Program-made: the position numbers and the translations under genes | Assembly (NCBI GenBank): GCA_017309115.1 | Contig: JAFLEF010000051.1 | Span: 1 to 55,608, forward strand | Origin: Verrucomicrobiota bacterium | Lineage (GTDB): Bacteria; Verrucomicrobiota; Verrucomicrobiia; Limisphaerales; UBA9464 | Length of the DNA stretch: 55,608 nt | Direction of reading: 5' to 3' | The notes under the pieces: model-generated | What the model was told of the DNA's origin: nothing | The model's database searches: none | The model's input: only the letters and a program-made list of their open reading frames with translations | Shown: piece after piece, positions 24,617-32,001 of the stretch | How positions within the stretch are numbered: the first letter of the stretch is position 1 | Layout of the letters: every line of letters starts with the position of its first letter

Positions 24617-26260
24617 ATGGAACCCCATCCTTCCCCGGAGGAGCTGCTCACGCAGATTTACGGTGAGGCTACGGCCCGAAACCATCGGATGCGCTTGGAG
24701 TCGCTTCTGAGTGGTCCGACCACGGTCCGTTCCGAATTCGGTCTCTCAGAGCGCGACGCGCTCCTGATCACGTACGCCGACCAAATTCAGGAGCCGGGTC
24801 GGGCCCCGCTACAAACGCTGGCTGACTTTGCGGAACGGCACTGGAAGGGCGTGTTCAGTGGCGTGCATATTTTACCGTTCTATCCCTCGACTTCCGACGA
24901 TGGATTCTCGGTTCAGGATTATCTCGCGGTCGATCCGGCGCTGGGTACTTGGACTGATGTTCGCCGGTTGGGCCGGAACTTTGATCTGATGTTCGATGCC
25001 GTTTTCAATCACCTGTCGGCAAAAAGCGACTGGTTCAAACGGTTCTGCGAGGGCGATCCGGGTTACCAGGATTTCTTTGTGACGGTCGAAGGACATCCTG
25101 ATCTGTCCCAAGTCATCCGTCCGCGCGCTCTTCCGCTTCTAACGGACTTCGTTACGTCCTCTGGGAATCGCCGTGTCTGGACCACGTTTAGCGCCGACCA
25201 GGTCGATCTGAATTTTCACAATCCCGAGGTCTTGTTCGCGGTGTTGGAGGTGTTGCTGTTTTACGTTCGTCAGGACGCACGCTTTATCCGATTGGATGCC
25301 ATCGCCTTTTTGTGGAAGGAGATCGGCACCACTTGCCTTCACCGGCCGCAGACTCACGCGGTGATTCAGTTGTTCCGGGCCGTGCTGCGCCGGGTTGCCC
25401 CGCACGTCTGTTTGATCACGGAGACCAACGTTCCCCATGCGGACAACGTTTCCTATTTTGGCGATGGCACCAACGAGGCGCAGTTGGTCTATAATTTCGC
25501 CCTGCCGCCCTTGGTTCTGCACAGCCTGACCACGGGTCGGGCCACGGCGCTGACCCACTGGGCCCAGCAGCTCCGGCTGCCGTCCAACGAAGTGACCTTC
25601 TTCAACTTTCTCGCCTCCCACGATGGCATTGGGATCAACCCGGTTCGGGGTATTTTGACGGAGGCCGAGATTGAGGCGTTGGTGACCCGAAGTCGCGCCC
25701 ACGGCGGATTCGTTTCTGACAAGCATCTGCCTGACGGATCTCGAGTGCCCTATGAGCTCAACATCAATTGGGGTGATGCCTTGAGCGAAGTGTCCGACAG
25801 CGTGGAGGTTCGGGTTCGGCGCCTGCTGTGCTCGTTCGCCATCCAGTTGGCCCTACAGGGAGTTCCGGGACTGTACTTTCATTCGGCGATGGGTTCGCGA
25901 GGAGATCGCGAGGGCGCACTGCGAAGTGGAATTCCACGTCGGATCAATCGCGAGAAACTGCTCCGAGAGAGGTTGGAGGAGGAGTTGGCTGAGGCTGGAT
26001 CCGAGCGCGCACGGGTGTGGGCTGGCTTGAAGGATCTGTTGTCGTTCCGGCGACGCCATTCGGCTTTTTCTCCACGGGGACTTCAGCGAGTTCTGCTGGA
26101 AGACGAACGGATCTTCGCGGTGGAACGGACCAGTCCGGATGGCTCGAGTCGGGTCAACTGCTGGCACAATGTCTCCGCCCATGTGGTGACGATTCAGTGT
26201 GGTGGTGGTGAACTTAGGCTCGGTCCTTGGGAATTTCGTTGGGAGCCGTCATTGGCCTGA
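24617..26260 (+). CDS. GH13_18 phosphorylase, probable glucosylglycerate phosphorylase
   Basis: A 547-residue sucrose-phosphorylase-like enzyme. GH13 catalytic residues are visible: nucleophile Asp227 in FIRLDAIAF, acid/base Glu269 in CLITETNVPH, and stabiliser Asp336 in LASHDGIGI. Upstream, DAVFNHLSAKSDWF and HILPFYPSTSDDGFSV are subfamily 18 hallmarks. The subfamily contains sucrose, sucrose 6'-phosphate, glucosylglycerol and glucosylglycerate phosphorylases. Linkage to gpgS favours reversible phosphorolysis of glucosylglycerate to glucose 1-phosphate and glycerate, but the sequence alone does not settle the acceptor. It is co-transcribed with gpgS. Confidence 0.85.
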   Translation: MEPHPSPEELLTQIYGEATARNHRMRLESLLSGPTTVRSEFGLSERDALLITYADQIQEPGRAPLQTLADFAERHWKGVFSGVHILPFYPSTSDDGFSVQDYLAVDPALGTWTDVRRLGRNFDLMFDAVFNHLSAKSDWFKRFCEGDPGYQDFFVTVEGHPDLSQVIRPRALPLLTDFVTSSGNRRVWTTFSADQVDLNFHNPEVLFAVLEVLLFYVRQDARFIRLDAIAFLWKEIGTTCLHRPQTHAVIQLFRAVLRRVAPHVCLITETNVPHADNVSYFGDGTNEAQLVYNFALPPLVLHSLTTGRATALTHWAQQLRLPSNEVTFFNFLASHDGIGINPVRGILTEAEIEALVTRSRAHGGFVSDKHLPDGSRVPYELNINWGDALSEVSDSVEVRVRRLLCSFAIQLALQGVPGLYFHSAMGSRGDREGALRSGIPRRINREKLLRERLEEELAEAGSERARVWAGLKDLLSFRRRHSAFSPRGLQRVLLEDERIFAVERTSPDGSSRVNCWHNVSAHVVTIQCGGGELRLGPWEFRWEPSLA

Positions 26261-26287
26261 CCTTTCGGCTTTGTTTAGGATCATGTC

Positions 26288-26725
26288 ATGCACGTGAACG
26301 AAGTTCTGGAGACCTGTTTGTACGCCGATGATTTGGAGGTCGCAGAGAAGTTCTATCGGGAAGTGCTCGGCCTGAGGTTTGTGCTGCGCGAAGAAGGGCG
26401 GCACGTTTTTTTGCGATCGGGTCGCGGGATGGTGTTGTTGTTCCGGGCGGAGGAGACCTTGCGAGCCGATTCGCATCTGCCTCAGCACGGATCTCGTGGT
26501 CCGACCCATATGGCCTTCGCGGTGCCGGCGGCGAGTTTGGATCAGTGGGTGAGCTGGCTCCGCGACCACCGGGTGGAGATTGAGCGGGATCATCCTTGGC
26601 CCAACGGAGCGCGTTCGCTCTATTTTCGGGATCCGGCTGGGAACAGCCTGGAACTGGCTTCCCCCCGCCTTTGGGGCTTGAAGGAACGGTTTGGCGAATC
26701 GAGTTCCCCGCCGGCGGGAAGATAA
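26288..26725 (+). CDS. VOC (glyoxalase/bleomycin-resistance/dioxygenase) family protein
   Basis: A 145-residue vicinal-oxygen-chelate protein with the paired beta-alpha-beta-beta-beta modules: an N-terminal VLETCLYADDLEVAEKFYREVLGL, a central HMAFAV strand and a C-terminal RSLYFRDPAGNSLELA. Metal-ligand positions (for example His in HMAFAV and Glu in NSLELA) are present. Family members include glyoxalases, ring-cleaving dioxygenases and antibiotic-binding proteins; the substrate cannot be told. It lies 27 bp after the phosphorylase and may be transcribed with it. Confidence 0.8.
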   Translation: MHVNEVLETCLYADDLEVAEKFYREVLGLRFVLREEGRHVFLRSGRGMVLLFRAEETLRADSHLPQHGSRGPTHMAFAVPAASLDQWVSWLRDHRVEIERDHPWPNGARSLYFRDPAGNSLELASPRLWGLKERFGESSSPPAGR

Positions 26726-26873
26726 GAGGTAGGGGGCAAGCGTTCAGGTATCCCGCCGTTCCGGACTATCCCCAATTGGGAACCGCGGATCCGGAGTTAG
26801 CTGTGGCTCGACCTGTCCGGGAAGACGGCCGTATCTTTGGGCTCGGTCCCAGGGTATCTCCTTGGGTCATGTT

Positions 26874-27593
26874 ATGAACCAAGATACTGCGGGTACGGAG
26901 ATGCAAGCGGTGGGGCGACGGGGAAACTCCGGGCTCCGACAGTTGGGGGTAATTCTGAGTGTCCTTCTGCTGTGGTGGGCGGCACGGGCCCAGGCCGAGA
27001 CTCTGGAGTCGGGGTGGGTGCCGCTGATGTCTGGGCAGGATTTGCGGGGTTGGACGAATCCCTTTCCCTGGGGGATCGCGGTCGTTTCCAGCAACGAAAT
27101 CCACCTGACGGCCGACCGGAAGTTCTTTCTCGTGACCGATCGGGTTTACACCAACTTTGTGTTTGAGGGGGAGGTCTTGCTGCCCCCGGGCGATGCCAAT
27201 AGTGGATTCATGTTTCGCGCCCAAGTGGCGCCGAAGCGGGTCTGGGGATACCAAGCTGAAGTGGATGGGGACGAGACGCGCCGATGGTCGGGTGGGTTGT
27301 ATGACGAGGGCCGGCGCATGTGGTTTATCAGCCCGATTCGGGGGGATTCGGCGAGCGTAGCGGCATTTCGGGAGCGGGCTGGCGAGGCCTTCAAACGTCA
27401 TGACTGGAACTCGTATCGGATTACTTGCCAGGGCAGCCGAATCCGGATCGAGGTCAACGGGGTGGTGACAACGGACGTGGAAGACTCGCAAGATCCCTCG
27501 GGAGTAATCGCCCTCCAGCACCATGGCGAGAAGGGTAAGGTGTACCGGTTTCGCAATTTGCGGGTGAAGGAGTTGCCGGCTTCCGTTCCCTGA
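26874..27593 (+). CDS. Secreted 3-keto-disaccharide hydrolase-like protein (DUF1080), third copy
   Basis: A 239-residue protein with a signal peptide (hydrophobic core GVILSVLLLWWAARAQAE) and a DUF1080 beta-sandwich: VPLMSGQDLRGWTNP, FVFEGEVLLPPGDANSGFMFRA and VIALQHHGEKGKVYRFRNLRVKEL. It is more distant from the two copies at 6703-8105 than they are from each other. Starts at 26874 (ATG) or 26901 (ATG) are both workable; the first is chosen as it retains the basic residues ahead of the core. It is separate from the solute genes upstream. Confidence 0.82.
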   Translation: MNQDTAGTEMQAVGRRGNSGLRQLGVILSVLLLWWAARAQAETLESGWVPLMSGQDLRGWTNPFPWGIAVVSSNEIHLTADRKFFLVTDRVYTNFVFEGEVLLPPGDANSGFMFRAQVAPKRVWGYQAEVDGDETRRWSGGLYDEGRRMWFISPIRGDSASVAAFRERAGEAFKRHDWNSYRITCQGSRIRIEVNGVVTTDVEDSQDPSGVIALQHHGEKGKVYRFRNLRVKELPASVP

Positions 27594-27667
27594 CGGTGTC
27601 GCGCGGCGTCGCGAATCGCTTCGTCCGCCTTCTTGCTCGTTTCGCGGGAGATTCCTACTGTGGCGCC

Positions 27668-28129
27668 ATGCAGTTGACCGCCGAACAGCAACAACAGGCC
27701 CGCCAATGGGTTGCCGATGGGATGAAGTTGGCCGATTTCCAAAAGCGACTGGAGTCCGAGTTTGGGATTCGGATGACCTACATGGACGTCCGGATCCTGG
27801 TGGCGGACTTGCAGGTGATGCCTAAGGATCCCGAGCCGCCGCAGCCGGTTGCCCCTGCTCCCGGGGCGCCATCGTCAGATTTGGTTCCGCCTTCGCCGAC
27901 GGAACCGGGTCCGGCGGGAGTGAAGGTTGTTTTGGATACCGTGACTCGGCCGGGCGCCATGGTGAGCGGCAAGGTCACCTTTAGCGATGGGCAAAAGGCG
28001 ACGTGGCTTCTGGATACGTCGGGTCGACTCGGATTTATGCCGGAGACCAAGGGCTATCGCCCCAGCCCGGCGGATAGCCAGGAGTTCCAGATCGCGCTGG
28101 AGCAGGAACTGGTTCGAATCGGAATGTGA
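27668..28129 (+). CDS. Hypothetical protein with Pro-rich linker
   Basis: A 153-residue protein of unknown function. The N-terminal 55 residues are a helical region (LTAEQQQQARQWVADGMKLA) ending in a hydrophobic strand; a Pro/Ala-rich linker follows. The C-terminal half looks like one small beta domain (VKVVLDTVTRPGAMVSGKVTF ... ATWLLDTSGRLGF), and the last residues form an amphipathic helix (FQIALEQELVRIGM). No signal peptide is present, so it is probably cytoplasmic. The ATG at 27668 is chosen over the open frame to 27596. Its family is not identified, though it has the look of a conserved lineage-specific protein. Confidence 0.6.
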   Translation: MQLTAEQQQQARQWVADGMKLADFQKRLESEFGIRMTYMDVRILVADLQVMPKDPEPPQPVAPAPGAPSSDLVPPSPTEPGPAGVKVVLDTVTRPGAMVSGKVTFSDGQKATWLLDTSGRLGFMPETKGYRPSPADSQEFQIALEQELVRIGM

Positions 28130-28138
28130 TTCGAGACT

Positions 28139-28179
28139 GGGCTGTTCCCGACCAGCCCTGGAACCCGCGGCGTTGCCGC
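28139..28179. terminator. Two hairpins between convergent genes
   Basis: GGGCTG/CAGCCC (28139-28158, eight-base loop) and GCGGC/GCCGC (28167-28179, three-base loop) lie in the 53-bp gap between convergent genes. Neither is followed by a T-run, so they may terminate weakly in both directions or mark Rho-dependent ends. Confidence 0.4.
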
Positions 28180-28182
28180 AGG

Positions 28183-28869
28183 TCAGGACTGAAGCGCCTT
28201 GGGAGGTTCCAGCACGAGGGACGCCAGGATCGCCTGTCGAGCTGAGGCGGGGTTGCGCAAGCTGGCCACGAAGGCGGCCAACTCGGGAGTTTGCGTCACG
28301 CGGACCGGCGCCGGTCTGAGGGCCGGATTCCGGACTTGGGCCTCGACCCCGTGCAGGTAGCCCTGAACCCGGTCCTGCAGACTGAACCCGTTGTGGGGAG
28401 AAGTGGCGGTGGCTGCGACGAGTTCCTGTGACTCCGTGGCCAAGGTGGCGGCTTCAAGGTCAGCCGCCGTCAGTTCCTCCACGGTGGTTTGGGCTGAAGT
28501 CATGGGAGACGGAGGAATCCACGGTGCGGACGTCGGCAGCGGCAACACCGGCGGGGGCGGGGCAGGAACGGGAGTTTCCCTTCGAAGGACTCGCTCCAGT
28601 TCTGCTTCCCAGGGACTGAGCGGACGAGTCTCCGTGGGGGAGTAGGGTGACGGCACTGGAGTGTTCGGACGTTCGTAGCGGCCCACGACGCGCCCGCCGG
28701 TTACTTCGTCCCCTTCGTTCAACGGCTCGGATGGCCAGTCGCCATGCTCGGACCGGTCTCCTCGCTGGCTCCGCTTGTAAAGAGTGTGGAGGAGCGAAAG
28801 CGTGAGAAAGAAGAAGAAGACGATAAAGGGGATCAGGGGTCCCCAACCGGCGGCGAACAGGGAGTACAT
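28183..28869 (-). CDS. Membrane-anchored Pro-rich protein in the nfeD-floA operon (unknown)
   Basis: A 228-residue protein. One N-terminal transmembrane helix (LIPFIVFFFFLTLSLLHTLY) is followed by a basic patch (KRSQRGDR), which predicts a cytoplasmic tail. The tail is mostly low-complexity Pro/Thr/Glu/Ala sequence, with a short ordered segment at the end (ELAAFVASLRNPASARQAILASLVLEPPKALQ). That C-terminal piece looks helical and could be an interaction motif. No family is recognised. It lies 15 bp after floA in the same direction, so it may work with the flotillin microdomain. Confidence 0.65.
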   Translation of the reverse strand: MYSLFAAGWGPLIPFIVFFFFLTLSLLHTLYKRSQRGDRSEHGDWPSEPLNEGDEVTGGRVVGRYERPNTPVPSPYSPTETRPLSPWEAELERVLRRETPVPAPPPPVLPLPTSAPWIPPSPMTSAQTTVEELTAADLEAATLATESQELVAATATSPHNGFSLQDRVQGYLHGVEAQVRNPALRPAPVRVTQTPELAAFVASLRNPASARQAILASLVLEPPKALQS

Positions 28870-28884
28870 GGCGCGGGCAGAGGG

Positions 28885-29910
28885 CTACTTGGAGGGAGAG
28901 ACGCCGGCAATGTTCTCTCGCATGGAGGTGTCGGCCTGGATGTTCTTCATCCGGTAATAGTCCATGACGCCGAAGTTGCCGCCGCGGAACGCTTCGGAGA
29001 GCGCCAAGGGCACCTGGGCCTCGGCTTCCACTACCCGGGCTCGCATCTCGGCCACTTTGGCGATCATTTCCTGTTCCAGGGCGACGGCATTGGCGCGCCG
29101 GACTTCCGCCTCCGCTTGAGCCTTTAGCTTGTTGGCTTCGGCCTGCTCGGCTTGGAGTTTCGCGCCGACGTTCTCTCCGATGTCGACGTCCGCGATATCG
29201 ATCGACAAGATTTCAAACGCGGTGTTCGCATCCAGGCCCTTGTCCAAAACTGTCTTCGAAATGCGGTCGGGATTCTCAAGAACCAACTTGTAAGTCTCCA
29301 CCGAGCCGATGGTCGAGACGATGCCTTCGCCCACCCGAGCGACGATCGTTTCCTCGGTGGCGCCACCGACGAACCGGTCGAGGTTGGTTCGGACCGTCAC
29401 TCGGGCCCGGGCTTTGATCACGATGCCGTCTTTCGCCACCGCATCGATGGTGTTCTTGCCGGCTATCGGATTCGGACAATCGATGACGCGCGGATTCACC
29501 GAGGTTTTAACTGCGTCGACGACATTTTTGCCGGTGCCCTTCGTGGCGAGATCAATGGCGCAGGCGCGGTTGAAGTCGAGGTGGATGCCGGCGCGTTGGG
29601 CGGCGATCAGCGCCTGAACGATCATGTCGACGTTGCCGCCAGCCAGGAAGTGCGTGGAAAGGTCATCAATGGTCAGCGGGAGTCCTGATTTCACGGCGGT
29701 GATACGGTTGTCCACAATGTGGCCGACCGGAATGCCGCGAAGTCTCAGGGCGATAAGTTCCACGAGGCCGACCGGCGCGCCTGATGCGAGTGAGCGCAAC
29801 CAGATGGAGCCGAAACTGGCGATTATGGAGAGCAGGGCGAGGCCGCAGACGCCCAGGACGGCGATGATGGCTACGGTACCGACATCCATTTGAGCGAAGA
29901 GGGGTTTCAT
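28885..29910 (-). CDS. floA: Flotillin-like protein FloA
   Basis: A 341-residue flotillin-like protein of the FloA (YqfA) type. An N-terminal membrane segment ([25 protein letters not shown]) precedes the SPFH/band-7 domain, with the FloA-typical [27 protein letters not shown] and [29 protein letters not shown]-terminal coiled coil rich in Glu/Ala ([20 protein letters not shown]) mediates oligomers. It organises functional membrane microdomains. An nfeD gene just upstream, in the same direction, is the usual partner. Confidence 0.92.
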   Translation of the reverse strand: MKPLFAQMDVGTVAIIAVLGVCGLALLSIIASFGSIWLRSLASGAPVGLVELIALRLRGIPVGHIVDNRITAVKSGLPLTIDDLSTHFLAGGNVDMIVQALIAAQRAGIHLDFNRACAIDLATKGTGKNVVDAVKTSVNPRVIDCPNPIAGKNTIDAVAKDGIVIKARARVTVRTNLDRFVGGATEETIVARVGEGIVSTIGSVETYKLVLENPDRISKTVLDKGLDANTAFEILSIDIADVDIGENVGAKLQAEQAEANKLKAQAEAEVRRANAVALEQEMIAKVAEMRARVVEAEAQVPLALSEAFRGGNFGVMDYYRMKNIQADTSMRENIAGVSPSK

Positions 29911-29952
29911 GAGGATATAAGAGTCAGGAGATGGGGTTGAAAGTAGAGAAGG

Positions 29953-30408
29953 TCAAACGGCGCGAACCAGGATTCGGGATCCCTCGACGTTCGTCACTCG
30001 TACCCGCTGGCCTTTTTCCAGGGGTTCGCCCGACGTGACAACGTCCACCCGTTCGGGCCCGAATTGAGCCATGCCGCCCGGGCGGAGGGGAGTGAGAGCG
30101 ATGCCGTCCGTGTCCAGGAGGTAGGACTTCGCCGCGGTCTCGTTGGGGACTACGTGGTCGGACTGCACACTCCGACCGACGCGGGTCTGGGGAAGCTTTT
30201 TGAAGTACCACCAGGCGCCCGACAGGAACACGGTGAGCACCGCCACCGAACTCCAATTGCCCGTCGAAACGCCGTAGCGGGAATAAATGAGCAACACGGC
30301 AATCACCCAGCAGACCAGTCCGACGGTGCCGGCGATGAGTTGAGGGAAGATGGGCTCGAGCAGCATCAACACCGCACCGGCGACAAGTAGGAAGGCGATG
30401 GTCTCCAT
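29953..30408 (-). CDS. NfeD-like membrane protein
   Basis: A 151-residue short-form NfeD protein. Three hydrophobic segments (IAFLLVAGAVLMLLEPIFP, LIAGTVGLVCWVIAVLLIYS and a third near VAVLTVFLSGAWWYF) precede the small C-terminal OB-fold domain (GGMAQFGPERVDVVTSGEPLEKGQRVRVTNVEGSRILV). Short NfeD proteins pair with flotillins, and here floA lies 42 bp downstream. It lacks the protease domain of long NfeD proteins. Transcription presumably begins in the 30409-30499 gap, where no clear promoter was seen. Confidence 0.85.
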   Translation of the reverse strand: METIAFLLVAGAVLMLLEPIFPQLIAGTVGLVCWVIAVLLIYSRYGVSTGNWSSVAVLTVFLSGAWWYFKKLPQTRVGRSVQSDHVVPNETAAKSYLLDTDGIALTPLRPGGMAQFGPERVDVVTSGEPLEKGQRVRVTNVEGSRILVRAV

Positions 30409-30499
30409 GGGAGACGCAGGCTATGAACCGATCCTAGAGCAACAAGTGGAATCTCAGGCAGTTATTTGCACGGAGACTGCGGCTTGCGCGTTGTGATCT

Positions 30500-31330
30500 C
30501 TAGAATTGCGTACCGGTGCTTTCCCGGAAATCGAGCTGATAGCGGCGGATTAGCGCGTCGGGATCGTTGGGGAGGAGATAGATTTTCTGGCGAATTCGTT
30601 TGGTTTCTCCGGGATTCAGACCGCCGATCAACGGGTCACTGTGGAGGCAGACATAAACCCCTTCGAAGAGTTCATGAGTCCGGTCACTGGCAGTGGCGAG
30701 GAGCCAGCGGTTATCGGCCGAGACGCAGCCGATGAGTCCGTTGGTCAAACGATCTGGGGATACGGGTCGAGGGTTGGCATCAGCCAGTTCGGTCCAGGGC
30801 GGCAAGTAAACCTGACCGCCGCGGTAGCGGGCCTCCTCGGTCCGAAGGATTTGGTCCAAGCGGGTTTGGCCCCGAGCCGTAAACACAAAACTCCGGCCGA
30901 TGTAGTTGGATTGGCCGGCCCCGGTGAAAGCGGCCAAACGGATACAGGCCGGTTGGAACCATTGGATCGGCACCGCATTGGTGCCGGCGTTGGTCAGGAG
31001 AAACCGGAGATCCAGACCATCCCCAGTGACCACCACTTCGTGCAGGACTTCAACCGCCGGATCCAGGCGGGTACGAAATCGCAGTTCGCTGCCATCGGGT
31101 GTTGCCGTGAGGAGTTCGGTTCGATGACGCAGGGTGGTCTGGCCCCAATCCCGGTCGTGTGCGCCCGGACGCAGGAAGGCCTCCAAATACCAAATCTCCA
31201 GCTGTCCTCCAGGCAGCCGGGCATCACGCCAGGTGAGCAAATTATTGGTCCATCCCAGAGTTCCTCCTGCCCAGCTATTCCCCACGGAGAGCCAGACCGC
31301 CAGGAACAGATGGAACCGAAAGGGAAGCAT
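30500..31330 (-). CDS. Secreted protein of unknown function
   Basis: A 276-residue protein with a signal peptide (FHLFLAVWLSVGNSWAGG) and a predicted all-beta domain. Sequence features include a strand-rich core with WYLEAFLRPGAHDRDWGQTTLRHRTELL, a bulky LRFLLTNAGTNAVPIQWFQPACIRL, and a C-terminal KRIRQKIYLLPNDPDALIRRYQLDF. The wording of the middle part (loss of a ratio of terms with nearby WTELADANPRPVSPDRL) is like uncharacterised periplasmic verrucomicrobial proteins. The ATG at 31330 gives the signal peptide; the frame is open much further upstream but overlaps the preceding gene. It follows the alkyltransferase-like gene by 8 bp. Confidence 0.7.
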   Translation of the reverse strand: MLPFRFHLFLAVWLSVGNSWAGGTLGWTNNLLTWRDARLPGGQLEIWYLEAFLRPGAHDRDWGQTTLRHRTELLTATPDGSELRFRTRLDPAVEVLHEVVVTGDGLDLRFLLTNAGTNAVPIQWFQPACIRLAAFTGAGQSNYIGRSFVFTARGQTRLDQILRTEEARYRGGQVYLPPWTELADANPRPVSPDRLTNGLIGCVSADNRWLLATASDRTHELFEGVYVCLHSDPLIGGLNPGETKRIRQKIYLLPNDPDALIRRYQLDFRESTGTQF

Positions 31331-31338
31331 GCCCCGAA

Positions 31339-31833
31339 CTATTGACGGATCTGCGGAACTGTCGATTTCGCTTTGCGGGACCGAACCGTTGGAGAGTGGA
31401 GCAGGGAAGGAGGGGTTGCTGCCACGTGTTCTCGGTCGCGTTGTTTCTGAATGAACTCCTTTCCGCAGGCGAGTTTCCGGGCCAGTGGGCTTTGGGGATC
31501 CACCACTCGCCAAAATGGGGTGATTTGCGTGAGGTCCTGATGCGCTTGGAATTGCTCCCAGGCCGCCTCCGCTACGATCCGGAGAAAAATCCCCGTGGTC
31601 AGGGGACATGTGTGGTCCGCTTGAGCCAAACGGGCCAGTTGTTGCCGGAGCTCTTTCACGGTCAAGGTGGTTCCGGACGGCAGGGTGCGTACGAACTGGT
31701 CGACGACGGCAGGCGAGGGGATCAACAGATGGCTTCCGGACGGGACATCCGCGAAGGATCGTTCCAGGAGGACTGTGTGTGGGGCCGGGGCTTGGAGGAG
31801 TTTTTCCGACCACGTGGGACGACCGCGTTTCAT
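31339..31833 (-). CDS. MGMT-fold alkyltransferase-like protein without active-site Cys
   Basis: A 164-residue protein resembling the DNA-binding winged-helix domain of O6-alkylguanine-DNA alkyltransferases (MGMT). Key blocks are SGTTLTVKELRQQLAR (recognition region), CPLTTGIFLRIVAEAA, and TPFWRVVDPQSPL at 105-117. In MGMT enzymes the last block reads PCHRV; here Cys becomes Phe107 and His becomes Trp108, so no methyl transfer is expected. This recalls alkyltransferase-like proteins that bind damaged DNA and recruit nucleotide excision repair. The ATG at 31833 is used; a TTG at 31839 is possible. It shares an operon with a secreted protein of unknown function. Confidence 0.65.
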   Translation of the reverse strand: MKRGRPTWSEKLLQAPAPHTVLLERSFADVPSGSHLLIPSPAVVDQFVRTLPSGTTLTVKELRQQLARLAQADHTCPLTTGIFLRIVAEAAWEQFQAHQDLTQITPFWRVVDPQSPLARKLACGKEFIQKQRDREHVAATPPSLLHSPTVRSRKAKSTVPQIRQ

Positions 31834-32001
31834 GGGCAAACGGTGACCAGTGGGAAATCTTCCGGCAAGGGTTGGGCTGGGTCCGAATGGCGCCCGGGGG
31901 CCGTTTAGTTACCGATAATTTGCCATCGAGAGGCCGCAAGCAACTTGCCTTCTCGGGGCGAGTAGGAACAACCTTTCTCACTGCCTCAAAGACGGAGATC
32001 T

